DNA from: Endomicrobium sp.
GTDB lineage: Bacteria > Elusimicrobiota > Endomicrobiia > Endomicrobiales > Endomicrobiaceae
Length of the DNA stretch: 64,000 bases
Direction: 5' to 3'
Assembly: GCA_031260705.1 (NCBI GenBank)
Contig: JAISLA010000014.1
Span: 1 to 64,000, forward strand
Shown here: positions 1 to 8,298 of the stretch, one piece after another
How positions within the stretch are numbered: the stretch's first letter is position 1
Layout: every line of letters starts with the position of its first letter
The notes under the pieces: model-generated
Database searches by the model: none
Told to the model about the DNA's origin: nothing
Seen by the model: only the letters and a program-made list of their open reading frames with translations
Translations under genes and position numbers: made by a program

Positions 1-2
1 AA

Positions 3-176
3 AAACCTCTCTCTCCTGACCAAGCAAAAGAATTGCTCTCAAAAACCGATGGAATCCAGCTTTTAGATGATCCTGAAAATAAAAAATATCCAATGCCTCT
101 ATTTGCAGAAAATATGCAAATAACTGTAATTGTCTCACCAAATTATCACATTAGTGCTCTCTTTTATTTTTTATGA
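3..176 (+). pseudogene. asd: 3' fragment of aspartate-semialdehyde dehydrogenase
   Basis: Frame 3 is open from the window edge to a TGA and reads LSKTDGIQLLDDPENKKYPM, which matches the segment of aspartate-semialdehyde dehydrogenase that precedes its C-terminal catalytic helix. After MPLFAENMQ the reading stops resembling the family: the expected VGRIR and NLRKGAA segments are missing and the frame ends about 20 codons later. The gene is therefore probably cut or frameshifted at its 3' end, although the upstream part lies outside the window. The product would make the aspartate semialdehyde that the neighbouring carboxynorspermidine synthase uses as a substrate. Confidence 0.55.
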
Positions 177-359
177 GTGCTATTTAATAACAGTTAAAGA
201 TAAATATAATTATAATCAAAATTATTCATATTTATAAGTATAAATTTAATTAAATGTAATAATTTACTTTATTGTTTATAACTTATAAAATTTCTATTGT
301 ACTTAACATAATATATATTATCGGACAATAATTTTAAGCTCTTAAAACATTAAAAATTA

Positions 360-1577
360 TTAAGATTTAAAAAAACAGGTTGAAATACCCATGTCTTTAA
401 GCAAATCAAGATAAGGATCAGGGTCAAGTTCTTCAACATTTACCATTTTTTTGACATCCCAATCCCCTTTTGCAATTAAAATAGCTGCTGCAATAACCGG
501 AGTGCCTGCAGTATAACTGATAGCTTGAGATTCTACTTCTTCATAACAAAGTCTATGATCACATACACTATATATTAAAAACTCTTTCCTGCGTCCATCT
601 TTTGTTCCTACTATCAAATCTCCTATACAAGTTTTACCTCTATAGTCGGGAGCAAGAGTTTTAGGATCAGGGAGACAGGCTTTTACTACTTTCAAGGGTA
701 CTACTTCAACTCCTTCAGCCGTTCTTACAGGTTTTTCCGACAAAAGTCCTATATTTTTAAGCACATTGAAACAATTTATATAGTGATCATTGAACCCCAT
801 CCAAAACCTTATTGAATTTGCATCAATATTTTTTGAAAGAGAATGAATTTCATCATGACCGGTTAAATATATAGTCTGCTTGCCCACTACAGGGAAATCG
901 TATACTTTCTTTTCAGAATGAACGGGCTTACATACCCATTGCCTGTCTATCCATGTCCAAACCTTTACGAATTCCCTGAAATTTATCTCGGGATCAAAAT
1001 TTGTAGAAAAATATCTACCATGATTTCCGGCATTGACATCCATAATATCTATTGTATCTATAACGTCAAAAAAATGCTTCTTCGCATACGCTACATAAGC
1101 ATTTACAACGCCAGGGTCAAATCCAGCACCCAAAATTGCGGTTATGCATCTATCCTGACAGCGATCTTTGCGTTTCCACTCATAGTTTGCATACCATGGC
1201 GGATTTTCGCATACTTTATTCGGTTCTTCATGTATTGCAGTATCTATATATGCCGAGCCGGTTTCTATACAAGCTTCCAGTATCGACATATTGCAAAATA
1301 CCGACACTAAATTTACGGTAATGGAAACTTTAAGATCTTTCATCAACTTTACCATCTCGGGAATATTTAAAGCATCTACTTGTCTGATTTGTATTTTTTT
1401 AGAAGTATCCTTATAATTCTTCTTGCGTTCTATGCTTTCCAATATTTGCTCACAGTCCTCAAGCGAACGCGAAGCTAAGCAAATATCTCCAAACAAATCA
1501 TTGTTTTGCGCAAGTTTATGAGCAGCAACATGAGACACACCGCCCGCTCCCAACAAAAGTACGTTTCTTTTTCCCAT
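360..1577 (-). CDS. carboxynorspermidine/carboxyspermidine synthase (saccharopine dehydrogenase family)
   Basis: This 405-residue protein has an N-terminal Rossmann fold with the dinucleotide motif LLLGAGGVSHVA near residues 7-18 and the long C-terminal domain of the saccharopine dehydrogenase family. Family members beside nspC reductively condense aspartate semialdehyde with putrescine or diaminopropane, giving carboxy-(nor)spermidine. Its neighbour 18 bp upstream on the same strand is nspC, which supports this role over lysine metabolism. An AGGAGA ribosome site precedes the ATG. The length is normal for the family and no lesion is visible. The preferred diamine cannot be told from sequence. 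Confidence 0.88.
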   Translation of the reverse strand: MGKRNVLLLGAGGVSHVAAHKLAQNNDLFGDICLASRSLEDCEQILESIERKKNYKDTSKKIQIRQVDALNIPEMVKLMKDLKVSITVNLVSVFCNMSILEACIETGSAYIDTAIHEEPNKVCENPPWYANYEWKRKDRCQDRCITAILGAGFDPGVVNAYVAYAKKHFFDVIDTIDIMDVNAGNHGRYFSTNFDPEINFREFVKVWTWIDRQWVCKPVHSEKKVYDFPVVGKQTIYLTGHDEIHSLSKNIDANSIRFWMGFNDHYINCFNVLKNIGLLSEKPVRTAEGVEVVPLKVVKACLPDPKTLAPDYRGKTCIGDLIVGTKDGRRKEFLIYSVCDHRLCYEEVESQAISYTAGTPVIAAAILIAKGDWDVKKMVNVEELDPDPYLDLLKDMGISTCFFKS

Positions 1578-1595
1578 TTTCGGTAAATTTCTCCT

Positions 1596-2717
1596 TTATG
1601 ACAAATCTTTTAAAAAGTCATTATATAAAAACTTCTTTATAATTTCCATTTTCCCATCGAGTCTCTTAACAACAATGGAAGGCATTTTAAGTCCGTTAAA
1701 CCAATTTTTCTTAACCATCGTATATCCAGCAGCATTGGCAAAACGCACTGTAGAACCGACTTTAAGTTTGTCCGCAAGCTTATACTCGCCGAATATATCT
1801 CCGGCAAGACAAGACCTGCCGGCAATAATATACTCGTTTTTACCGTTTTTAGCATTAATTTTTGCAGGAGTTCTGTATATAAGTAAATCAAGCATATGTG
1901 CTTCAATAGAAGCATCGACTATCGCAATATCTTTTACATTTTTTACAATGTCTAAAATTGTAGTAACAAGTTCGCAGCTTCTTGTAATTGCGGTTTCGCC
2001 TGGTTCCAAATAAACCAAAACTTTATGTTCTTTGCTAAAACTTTTTAATTTTTTACAGAATTTATCCAAAGGATACCCGTCCTTTGTAAAATATAATCCA
2101 CCGCCAAGGCTAACCCATTCGACTTTATTTAAAACTTTCTCATATTTTGCGACTATTTTATCGAGCATTACGCTAAAACTTTTAAAATCGTCATTTTCGC
2201 AGTTATAGTGGAACATCAAGCCGCTTATCTTATCTAAAACCGACATAATTTCTTCTTCTGAAGTGACACCGAGCCTTGAATATTTTCTTGAAGGATCAGC
2301 CAAATCAAAATGTGAATAACTTATCCCTGGATTTATTCTTAAGCCAACCTTAATATGTTTTATATCATTATAAAACATATTAAGCTGTGATACAGAGTTA
2401 AATATGATTTTGTCAGCAATATTTTTCAGCACTGTAATATCGTCCGAAGAGTAAGCGACACTGAAAACATGCGTTTCTTTCCCAAACTTCTCATGACCAA
2501 GTTTCGCTTCATAAAAGGAACTACTAGTTGTACCGTCCATATATTTACTCATTAAATCAAATACAGACCATGTGGAGAAACATTTCAACGCCAGAACTGA
2601 TTTAGCTCCACTATTATCTCTTACATATCTAATCTTTTTCAGATTTCTAAGCAGTTTCCTTTCGTCAATCAAGTAATATGGCGTTTCTATTTCTTTATCC
2701 ATTCTATCTATTTTCAA
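1596..2717 (-). CDS. nspC: carboxynorspermidine decarboxylase
   Basis: This 373-residue fold-III PLP decarboxylase of the alanine-racemase/ornithine-decarboxylase type has the PLP lysine in VLALKCFSTW (near residue 46) and the C-terminal phosphate-binding and active-site segment YLEPGE. The N-terminal ETPYYLIDE motif is typical of NspC. It decarboxylates carboxynorspermidine or carboxyspermidine to the polyamine. It is the first gene of a two-gene operon with the synthase downstream, so the pair forms the alternative polyamine pathway that does not need S-adenosylmethionine decarboxylase. Full length, no lesion. Confidence 0.92.
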   Translation of the reverse strand: MKIDRMDKEIETPYYLIDERKLLRNLKKIRYVRDNSGAKSVLALKCFSTWSVFDLMSKYMDGTTSSSFYEAKLGHEKFGKETHVFSVAYSSDDITVLKNIADKIIFNSVSQLNMFYNDIKHIKVGLRINPGISYSHFDLADPSRKYSRLGVTSEEEIMSVLDKISGLMFHYNCENDDFKSFSVMLDKIVAKYEKVLNKVEWVSLGGGLYFTKDGYPLDKFCKKLKSFSKEHKVLVYLEPGETAITRSCELVTTILDIVKNVKDIAIVDASIEAHMLDLLIYRTPAKINAKNGKNEYIIAGRSCLAGDIFGEYKLADKLKVGSTVRFANAAGYTMVKKNWFNGLKMPSIVVKRLDGKMEIIKKFLYNDFLKDLS

Positions 2718-2737
2718 AAAATAAGAGACTGCACGTT

Positions 2738-3104
2738 TTATCCTTTTTTCTCTAAAATATGTAAAAACTCATCAGTCTTGTCTGATTTAAACCTTTGATA
2801 TCTTTGTTTCACTACACTATACTTAATATTTCTTTTACTTTTTTTGACAGTTTAAGCGATATACCCGATCTTAATTTTGTTTCTTGCAAGATTTCCAATC
2901 CAATCATAGAAAACTAATTTTACAAAAAACTTTTCTATAGGATTTTCCTTCTTCACCAGTGTCCAACTGTATTCCTTTTTGTCTCCATATCTGCCAAGTC
3001 TTTGCTTGACCTGACTTAAGTTCACATTTTGTACAATGCCACTTTAAGTCACTTAATATTTCAAAATCGTGATGAGAAATTGTTTTTGGCTTAAATGGAT
3101 TCAT
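2738..3104 (-). pseudogene. remnant of an HNH-type type II restriction endonuclease
   Basis: The 66-codon ORF starting at 3104 carries WHCTKCELKSGQAKTWQIWR, followed by GIQLDTGEEG. This is an N-terminal block I recall from a family of small HNH restriction enzymes. A later frame reads ETKLRSGISLKLSKKVKE, and a third reads VKQRYQRFKSDKTDEFLHIL before the stop. At least two frameshifts separate these blocks, and the central HNH part is largely gone, so the enzyme must be dead. It lies directly behind a methyltransferase remnant, as expected for an RM pair. The family assignment is from memory of the motif. Confidence 0.6.
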
Positions 3105-3107
3105 ATT

Positions 3108-3512
3108 TTAAAACTCCTTTTTAAAAACAAAAATATATTCGTGTTTAAAAAGAAAATAATCACTTTTGAGCGCTCTACATTTCCATATAGATAGAGTTCA
3201 TTCCAAACTTTCCTCTGTTCCCTTCAATATTTTTTATTACAATTCCCTTTAACTTTACTTTAAAATTTCTTTTTATCATATCTATGCAATAAAAACTTAA
3301 AGGAATATCTTCACTTTTTTATATACATCGCCAATAACTAATTTCACTTTACTTATATCTAATGCTAAATATTCTTTTTTTAAAGCTTTAGCATCTAGAA
3401 CATTTTCCTGCAAATGGCTCTAAAACAACATCATTTTCAATCGACATTAATATCTTCATCTGAAAACATATTTGTATAATCTTTATTCATAAACTCTCGA
3501 ATTATAAGTAAC
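3108..3512 (-). pseudogene. remnant of a site-specific DNA methyltransferase
   Basis: Three frames together give SIENDVVLEPFAGK (the AdoMet-binding FxG motif of amino-methyltransferases), then LKGIVIKNIEGNRGKFG, then ALKSDYFLFKHEYIFVF. The last two blocks are typical of the C-terminal end of DNA methyltransferases that partner type II enzymes. Stops and frameshifts between the blocks, and loss of the 5' half including the DPPY-type motif, make it non-functional. Its 3' end abuts the restriction-enzyme remnant, with only three bases between stop and start. Confidence 0.65.
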
Positions 3513-3522
3513 TTACACAATA

Positions 3523-3813
3523 TTAAAAAATTCTCCCAAGCACTTCCAAAACTGACATTCCGGGCTTTATTCCGGCTTTCTGTGCATGCGTGGTAGAACT
3601 TACAACGTTTTTTTTCAACATATCGTCAATAGTCTTCACACCGGTGACAACCGCCGCAATATTTTCCATTCTTTCAGCAGTTTCAAGGTTTAAATATCCG
3701 CACATTATAAAACCGTTATTTCCTTTTATAAAAACCAAATTACTGCCGCTGAATAATTCACCTTCAAAACCATAATACTTTTTTTCGTTCACAATAAATT
3801 CTTTTAATTGCAT
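3523..3813 (-). CDS. DUF1805 family protein (YunC-like)
   Basis: This 96-residue protein matches the DUF1805 pattern: FIMCGYLNLETAERMENIAA near residues 35-54, then VVTGVKTIDDML and a C-terminal AGIKPGMSVLEVL. Members are small, widespread and of unknown function. The length equals the family norm and the frame is intact. Its ribosome-binding region is a run of ten G residues (minus strand) two bases before the ATG, which is very unusual in this AT-rich DNA. It stands alone between a dead RM pair and a divergently transcribed glycosyltransferase gene. Confidence 0.85.
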   Translation of the reverse strand: MQLKEFIVNEKKYYGFEGELFSGSNLVFIKGNNGFIMCGYLNLETAERMENIAAVVTGVKTIDDMLKKNVVSSTTHAQKAGIKPGMSVLEVLGRIF

Positions 3814-3815
3814 TT

Positions 3816-3825
3816 CCCCCCCCCC
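3816..3825. repeat. ten-base poly-C/poly-G tract at the DUF1805 ribosome site
   Basis: Ten consecutive C on the plus strand (G on the coding strand) lie two bases before the DUF1805 ATG. The tract is in the Shine-Dalgarno position and no other purine-rich site is present. Slippage here would change spacing and strength of ribosome binding. Confidence 0.95.
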
Positions 3826-3894
3826 TCTTTTACAGTTTGTTTAGTTCATTACAATTTTACAAGCGATTTTGTCATTGTCCAAATCTGTTTCTAG

Positions 3895-4008
3895 GCTGTA
3901 AACATTTACAATTTCTGCATCTCTCACGCTGAACAACAGCAATTAGCGGCAGCATGCGATCAAAACTATATAGAATTTAACAATCTCCATTTAAATTATT
4001 TTAAATAA
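3895..4008 (+). pseudogene. short unidentified coding scrap
   Basis: The plus-strand frame between two stops reads AVNIYNFCISHAEQQQLAAA and continues to a TAA, with normal-looking amino-acid composition and no start codon. It looks like the C-terminal end of a lost protein, but I cannot assign a family. It ends 72 bp before the glycosyltransferase-PAP2 gene on the same strand and lies in what is probably that gene's promoter region. Confidence 0.25.
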
Positions 4009-4080
4009 AATTTGACTGTTTTACCAAAATTTGCTACTTTTACAAAGTTTTAAAATTAAAAATAACAAGGAAACAAATAA

Positions 4081-5913
4081 ATGAACTATAAACTTTGGTT
4101 CTGGATTGTAAATATCGTTTCAACAGCTTTAAGATTCCTTGTAACAAGCAAAATTGATATTACAACAGACGAAGCTTATCGCCATTTAGATCTTTTTTAT
4201 TTTGACCACTCGCCGATTACAGCATATTTGACTAAAGCATCAATACTCATTTTCGGGAATAACGAATTTGCAGCAAGATTTCTTACAGCTTTAATTTTCT
4301 TTTTTATATACTGGATTTTTTTTATATGCGCAAAAAAACTTTACAATGAAAGAACAGCTTTTACAGGAGTGTTATCGCTAAATGTCCTGCCCGCTTTTTC
4401 GTTTTTTGGATTCGCTATTGCTTTACCGAATTCTCTTTTTGTCCTCTTTTGGATATCGGCATTACTTGTCTTTATCATACTAATTGAAACCAACAATAAA
4501 AACTACTGGTACTTGCTCGGCATTATAATAGGTTTTACAATGCTTTCAGGATATAATGCTACACTAATATTTTTTTCAATTTTTATGTCTCTCATTCTTT
4601 TGCCGTCGCACAGGTCTTGGTTTAAAAAAAAAGAGCCTTATTTAGCACTTATTATATCCGCATTAATATTTTCACCAGCAATAATATGGAATATTGAAAA
4701 CAACAGTTTAAGCCAAAGTGCAGGCATCTTACTGCCAAAATTTTCTCTCACTCTTTTAGGAACATCACTCGGCGTGCAGGCATGCTATATATCTCCGCTT
4801 CTGTTTTTAATTTTTATTATCGCTACGCTTTTATGCATAAAAGAAGTTTATCAAAAAAAAGACCGTGCCGCTATTATCATTGCATGTTTTTCATCCCCCG
4901 CTTTTCTCCCGCTCAAAGGAATTGCCGTTTTTAACGAAATATTGCCGCACTGGACTGCAACAGGCTATTTGGTTTTGTCAATTTACACGGCTCATTTAAC
5001 ATTAAAATTCTGGCATATAAAATGGTTCAGAGCATATTCTTATGCGGCATGGGGATTTGCGCTGTTTACGCTTATCACGAGTTCGCTGCACATACATCCG
5101 ATAGAAAAATTTCTGCACATTAACCACCAAAGACATGTTGTTTCTAAACCCGAAAAAACCTATATAAAAAATGAATTTAACAATTGGGAAAATACAGTAA
5201 GAATAATAAACCTAAAAGAAAAACCTTTCACATTTATATATAAAAGTTATCTTGCAAGCAAATTTGTATCTAGCGATAATATCGATGCTTACGGTATACG
5301 GCAGAAACACTTAAATTCTCATACTGCAGATGTTTTAGAACCAGAGAAAGATTTGCGGCAAAAGCTTATAGAATTTGATCACAGTGCTTTTAAATTCATA
5401 AACTCCAATTTAAAATCCAAATTTTTAGACTTTTACGTATCATTGATATCTTATTGCGATTCTAAGTCTTTTAATTTGAGCTTTTTTATGATACTAATAA
5501 TATCCATAGGAATACTCTGGAACAATAAGAAAGAGCGTTTTTGGACTGCTCTGATCTTCTTAGCAAGCATATTGGCAATAGTAGCCATCATAATGTTTTT
5601 CTTAAAACATTACTTTAAAAGACCGCGTCCTTTAAAAGTACTAGGAGACAAAAATGTAAACACATTCTTTGAAAAACTATATTGCAATGCCTTTCCGTCA
5701 GGACATACGCAAATTGTGTTTTCTACATGTACTTTTATGTTTATAGTAGTAAAAAAATATTGGTATTGGTACCTGATTCTAGCTTTAGGAGTAAGTTTCG
5801 AGAGAATATATGCAGGATATCATTTCCCTTTTGACGTTTTGGCAGGAGCAGTAATAGGAATAATTTCCACTTATGCAACGGTCGCTTTGTTCAAGAAATA
5901 TTTTAAAATATAA
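4081..5913 (+). CDS. GT39-like glycosyltransferase fused to a PAP2 phosphatase
   Basis: A 610-residue multipass membrane protein. Residues 1 to about 330 form a GT-C fold: an early acidic motif TTDEAY near residue 30, FDHSPITAYL after it, and many hydrophobic helices, as in dolichyl/undecaprenyl-phosphate-sugar transferases (ArnT/PMT type). A soluble stretch of about 90 residues follows. From about residue 415 to the end is a complete PAP2 domain with KHYFKRPRP (509-517), PSGH (539-542) and ERIYAGYHFPFD (R575, H581, D585). The three PAP2 motifs keep their catalytic residues. An AAGGA site precedes the ATG. Inferred role: glycan or lipid A modification in the inner membrane. Confidence 0.85.
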   Translation: MNYKLWFWIVNIVSTALRFLVTSKIDITTDEAYRHLDLFYFDHSPITAYLTKASILIFGNNEFAARFLTALIFFFIYWIFFICAKKLYNERTAFTGVLSLNVLPAFSFFGFAIALPNSLFVLFWISALLVFIILIETNNKNYWYLLGIIIGFTMLSGYNATLIFFSIFMSLILLPSHRSWFKKKEPYLALIISALIFSPAIIWNIENNSLSQSAGILLPKFSLTLLGTSLGVQACYISPLLFLIFIIATLLCIKEVYQKKDRAAIIIACFSSPAFLPLKGIAVFNEILPHWTATGYLVLSIYTAHLTLKFWHIKWFRAYSYAAWGFALFTLITSSLHIHPIEKFLHINHQRHVVSKPEKTYIKNEFNNWENTVRIINLKEKPFTFIYKSYLASKFVSSDNIDAYGIRQKHLNSHTADVLEPEKDLRQKLIEFDHSAFKFINSNLKSKFLDFYVSLISYCDSKSFNLSFFMILIISIGILWNNKKERFWTALIFLASILAIVAIIMFFLKHYFKRPRPLKVLGDKNVNTFFEKLYCNAFPSGHTQIVFSTCTFMFIVVKKYWYWYLILALGVSFERIYAGYHFPFDVLAGAVIGIISTYATVALFKKYFKI

Positions 5914-6090
5914 CATTCATTTCGGTACTTTTTATGTTTAAAATTAGGATATATGCGAAAATTTAAAATATTTTAAATGACAAAATAAAAATATTATCCT
6001 TTTACGTTGCTGTTTATAGTAATTAATATCAAGACTATATATTTAGTCGCATTTAACCATTTTTTTAAATCTATCCGTACCGGTCTTTTA

Positions 6091-6230
6091 TCATCTCAAA
6101 ACTCTTAAGCTAACACCGGCATATACGACAGCTCCGGGCATTGGATAACCTGCTGTAAGTTCATATCTGACATTGCCTACATTAAGCCCTTTTACCCATA
6201 AACTCAAATTATCATTCTCGACTACAAAAA
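6091..6230 (-). pseudogene. btuB: 3' fragment of a TonB-dependent receptor (BtuB-like)
   Basis: The minus frame reads ENDNLSLWVKGLNVGNVRYE, then TAGYPMPGAVVYAGVSLRV and a stop. The sequence GYPMPGxxxYAGVSxR is the C-terminal last strand of BtuB-type outer-membrane receptors. Nothing of the barrel upstream is present here. The matching 5' end lies about 1.07 kb upstream at 7302-7447 on the same strand, next to btuD, so the gene has been split and most of it lost. Confidence 0.7.
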
Positions 6231-6409
6231 CGCAGAATCATTAAATAAAAATGACAGGCAATCATTAACAAGAGTGGTGCCGGCGGACGTGGTTATATGA
6301 CGAGGGCGATGCGAGGGCGAAAAAATCGTTATCGGAAGATGCCGCAACTGAAGATTTTTGGGACTTGTTTGCGGAGGAAATGCAAACACAAACACGCATG
6401 GAGATAACA

Positions 6410-6666
6410 ATGACAAAAAAACTAATTACAATTATATTAATATCGGTGCTGCTAATAGCAGCACCACCGCAAGAAGCGCAAGCAAGCGTTATAGCCGCAG
6501 CGACGATGGATACGCTGTTTTGTATACTATATAATGATAAATCCGAGATGTGGCTGCATGGCAATGCGTTATATCGTTTGTAGTGATTGTAGCATCTATA
6601 ATATACGGCGTGTATACAGTTAGGCACGATGTGGAGGTTGAGAGCATTAACCGCCACCGTAACTGA
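6410..6666 (+). pseudogene. small signal-peptide membrane protein, frameshifted
   Basis: The ATG at 6410 opens a frame with a lysine-rich start and hydrophobic core (MTKKLITIILISVLLIAAPP) and a likely cleavage site after AQA, then a stop at 6583. A shifted frame continues with VISFVVIVASIIYGVYTV, a second membrane helix, and ends at 6666. Joined, they would make a protein of about 85 residues with a signal peptide and one transmembrane helix, the size of a phage coat or lysis-type protein. I do not recognise the family. Confidence 0.35.
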
Positions 6667-6911
6667 TTTTTTAAAGCCAGTTGGCTGTGGGCTTGCGTAT
6701 ACGTTAACGGCAAATTTAAAATAGCGCAGGTAAGTCGGTTAATATGACATTAAAACGATTAATTATTATATTTATTGTGTCTGAGGTTTTTGGCTTAATC
6801 AATGTCCGTGATGCTCGATAATCTTAAGTATTTGCAGCCTGCGCCTCTATACCGCCAAAAGAAAAAACAAAATAAATTATCCCGTAAGGGATCAGGAAGG
6901 GGGATCCCATG

Positions 6912-6933
6912 CCTCCTCCCTAAGATTAGGAGG
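6912..6933 (+). promoter_or_regulatory. hairpin masking a strong Shine-Dalgarno site
   Basis: CCTCCTCCCTAAGATTAGGAGG can fold so that the AGGAGG of the following gene (ATG at 6943) pairs with the upstream CCTCC run. CTA pairs with TAG, and the stem extends through TCC/GGA with one bulge. It could restrain translation of the downstream ORF or simply be chance. It carries no U tract, so it is not a terminator. Confidence 0.35.
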
Positions 6934-6942
6934 ATTTAAAAA

Positions 6943-7301
6943 ATGAGCGGAGTGTTAATGTTGCCTCCGCTACGCCAACCGCAAAAGCAATCGCCGAACA
7001 AAATGAAAAAATTAAAATTGCTAATAAAAAAGCGAATGAAACTAATATTGCGATTAGCAAAAAGATAACAAAAGCGGTAGAGGATTGGCACAAACTTGTT
7101 GTGGATATTAACGCTAATCCTGAAAACTATAATATCACAAAAGCGGACTTGCAAGCAGCAATCGACGAGTGTAATGCCAATTTAAAATTGTGCAGAGAAA
7201 ATAGGGAAATATACGCTAGCAATATAAAAAAGAAAGTAAGCGGCAACGAAAAAGCAGACGAAATATTATATAAATACTTACAATTGAAGCAACGCTTTTA
7301 A
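6943..7301 (+). pseudogene. lysine-rich helical protein with an early frameshift
   Basis: A good AGGAGG site lies about nine bases before the ATG at 6943. That frame begins MSGV but soon becomes low-quality and stops. One frame over, VASATPTAKAIAEQNEKIKI begins at once and runs to a TAA at 7301 with about 115 codons of helical, charged sequence (AIDECNANLKLCRENREIYA near the end). A single-base indel within the first five codons explains both. The family is unknown. It is the last gene piece before the btuB 5' end. Confidence 0.4.
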
Positions 7302-7447
7302 CGCTATTTTTCTGCGCAATAACAGTAATACTTACAGAAATTTTTTTATACTCTCATCATACTTTGTTAAAGTTATAAAAATATCTTGCGCTAAAACAAT
7401 ATTCGCCGCAAAAACAAGGTAAAATAGTACACTTAATATTTTTTCAT
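7302..7447 (-). pseudogene. btuB: 5' fragment of a TonB-dependent receptor (BtuB-like)
   Basis: Eleven bases after btuD, an AGAGG site and ATG at 7447 open a frame with a signal peptide (MKKILSVLFYLVFAANIVLA) followed by QDIFITLTKYDESIKK. After a one-frame slip comes SVSITVIAQKN. This matches the start of the plug domain of vitamin B12 receptors, where a short motif before the ASVTVIT-like strand is the usual form. The rest of the plug is replaced by unrelated plus-strand sequence. With the fragment at 6091-6230 it defines one broken btuB gene. Confidence 0.6.
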
Positions 7448-7457
7448 TTCTCACTTT

Positions 7458-8243
7458 TTACCTCTTTCCGGTTTTACTCACCGGTATAACATACGGTCTA
7501 TTTGAAATCGGATTTGTTTTTACAACAACTGTCGTATTGTAAACTCTTTCAATATCTCTATAATTTAAAACTTCTTCAGCTGTTCCCTGTCTGCAAACTG
7601 AACCGTTTTCTATTAAAATCAGTTTACTACAGAATTCGCCTGCTGCATTCAAATCATGCAAACTTAAAATTATCGTTTTATCACGCTTTTCATTTAAATC
7701 TTTTAAAATCTCTAAAATATCATTCTGATTTCCTATATCCAAATGCGATGTAGGCTCATCAAAAACAATAATATCAGTTTCCTGGACTAAAACTTGAGCT
7801 ATTAAAACTATTTGCTTTTCTCCTCCCGAAAGTTCGTTGATATTTTTCTCTGCAAAATTTTTTATACACAAAAAGTTCATAACTTTTTTTATTGCAGCAT
7901 AATCGTCATCTGACGGAATTTTAAATATATTCATATAAGGATATCTTCCAAACATAATAAATTCAGAGACGGTAAAAGATAACGAAGTATCTATGCATTG
8001 AGGTAAAAAAGAAACTGTTTTTGCAAATTCTTTTCTTGAAAAAGAATTTATATTTCTACCGTCTATAAACACATTTCCGGAATACGGTTTAATTAAATTA
8101 CAGAGAACTCTTAATAAAGTGCTTTTGCCTGCACCGTTTTTCCCGATTATACCGAAGAAATCTTTTTTATCTATATCACATGAAATCTTTTTTAAAATTT
8201 CTTTATTTAAGTAGCCCGCCGAAAGATTTTCTATTCTTATCAC
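7458..8243 (-). CDS. btuD: cobalamin/siderophore ABC transporter ATPase (BtuD-like)
   Basis: A 261-residue ABC ATPase of the FecE/BtuD class. The Walker A is GKNGAGKST (near residue 36), the signature is LSGGEKQ, the Walker B is IIVFDEPTSHLD and the switch histidine follows in LSLHDLN. It starts with GTG. It is the last intact gene of cobO-btuF-btuC-btuD, all in the same direction. Sequence alone cannot separate corrinoid from siderophore import, but cobO and a BtuB-like receptor remnant in the same operon favour corrinoids. Confidence 0.88.
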   Translation of the reverse strand: MIRIENLSAGYLNKEILKKISCDIDKKDFFGIIGKNGAGKSTLLRVLCNLIKPYSGNVFIDGRNINSFSRKEFAKTVSFLPQCIDTSLSFTVSEFIMFGRYPYMNIFKIPSDDDYAAIKKVMNFLCIKNFAEKNINELSGGEKQIVLIAQVLVQETDIIVFDEPTSHLDIGNQNDILEILKDLNEKRDKTIILSLHDLNAAGEFCSKLILIENGSVCRQGTAEEVLNYRDIERVYNTTVVVKTNPISNRPYVIPVSKTGKR

Positions 8244-8298
8244 AATATTTTAGTCCTTTTCAAACTTGCCGCTTAGTTTGCGGTCAATACCGCTCTTT

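Larger units (their letters stand above)
6231..7301 (+). mobile_element. foreign-looking segment lying between the two ends of btuB
   Basis: This stretch is coded on the opposite strand to the cobalamin genes and contains only pieces of small proteins. In order: a C-terminal reading WLYDEGDARAKKSLSEDAAT that overlaps the next start, a signal-peptide protein (MTKKLITIILISVLL), a 24-codon hydrophobic ORF (MTLKRLIIIFIVSEV), a lipobox-like AACASIPPKEK, then a lysine-rich helical protein behind an AGGAGG site. The gene packing and small secreted products suggest a phage or other mobile source. No integrase, transposase or clear terminal repeat is visible. Boundaries are estimated from where btuB homology stops. 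Confidence 0.5.

Noticed and set aside
918-1310. Plus-strand ORF of 130 codons inside the carboxynorspermidine synthase gene
   Set aside because: It is antisense to a clear conserved gene and its composition is that of a shadow frame.
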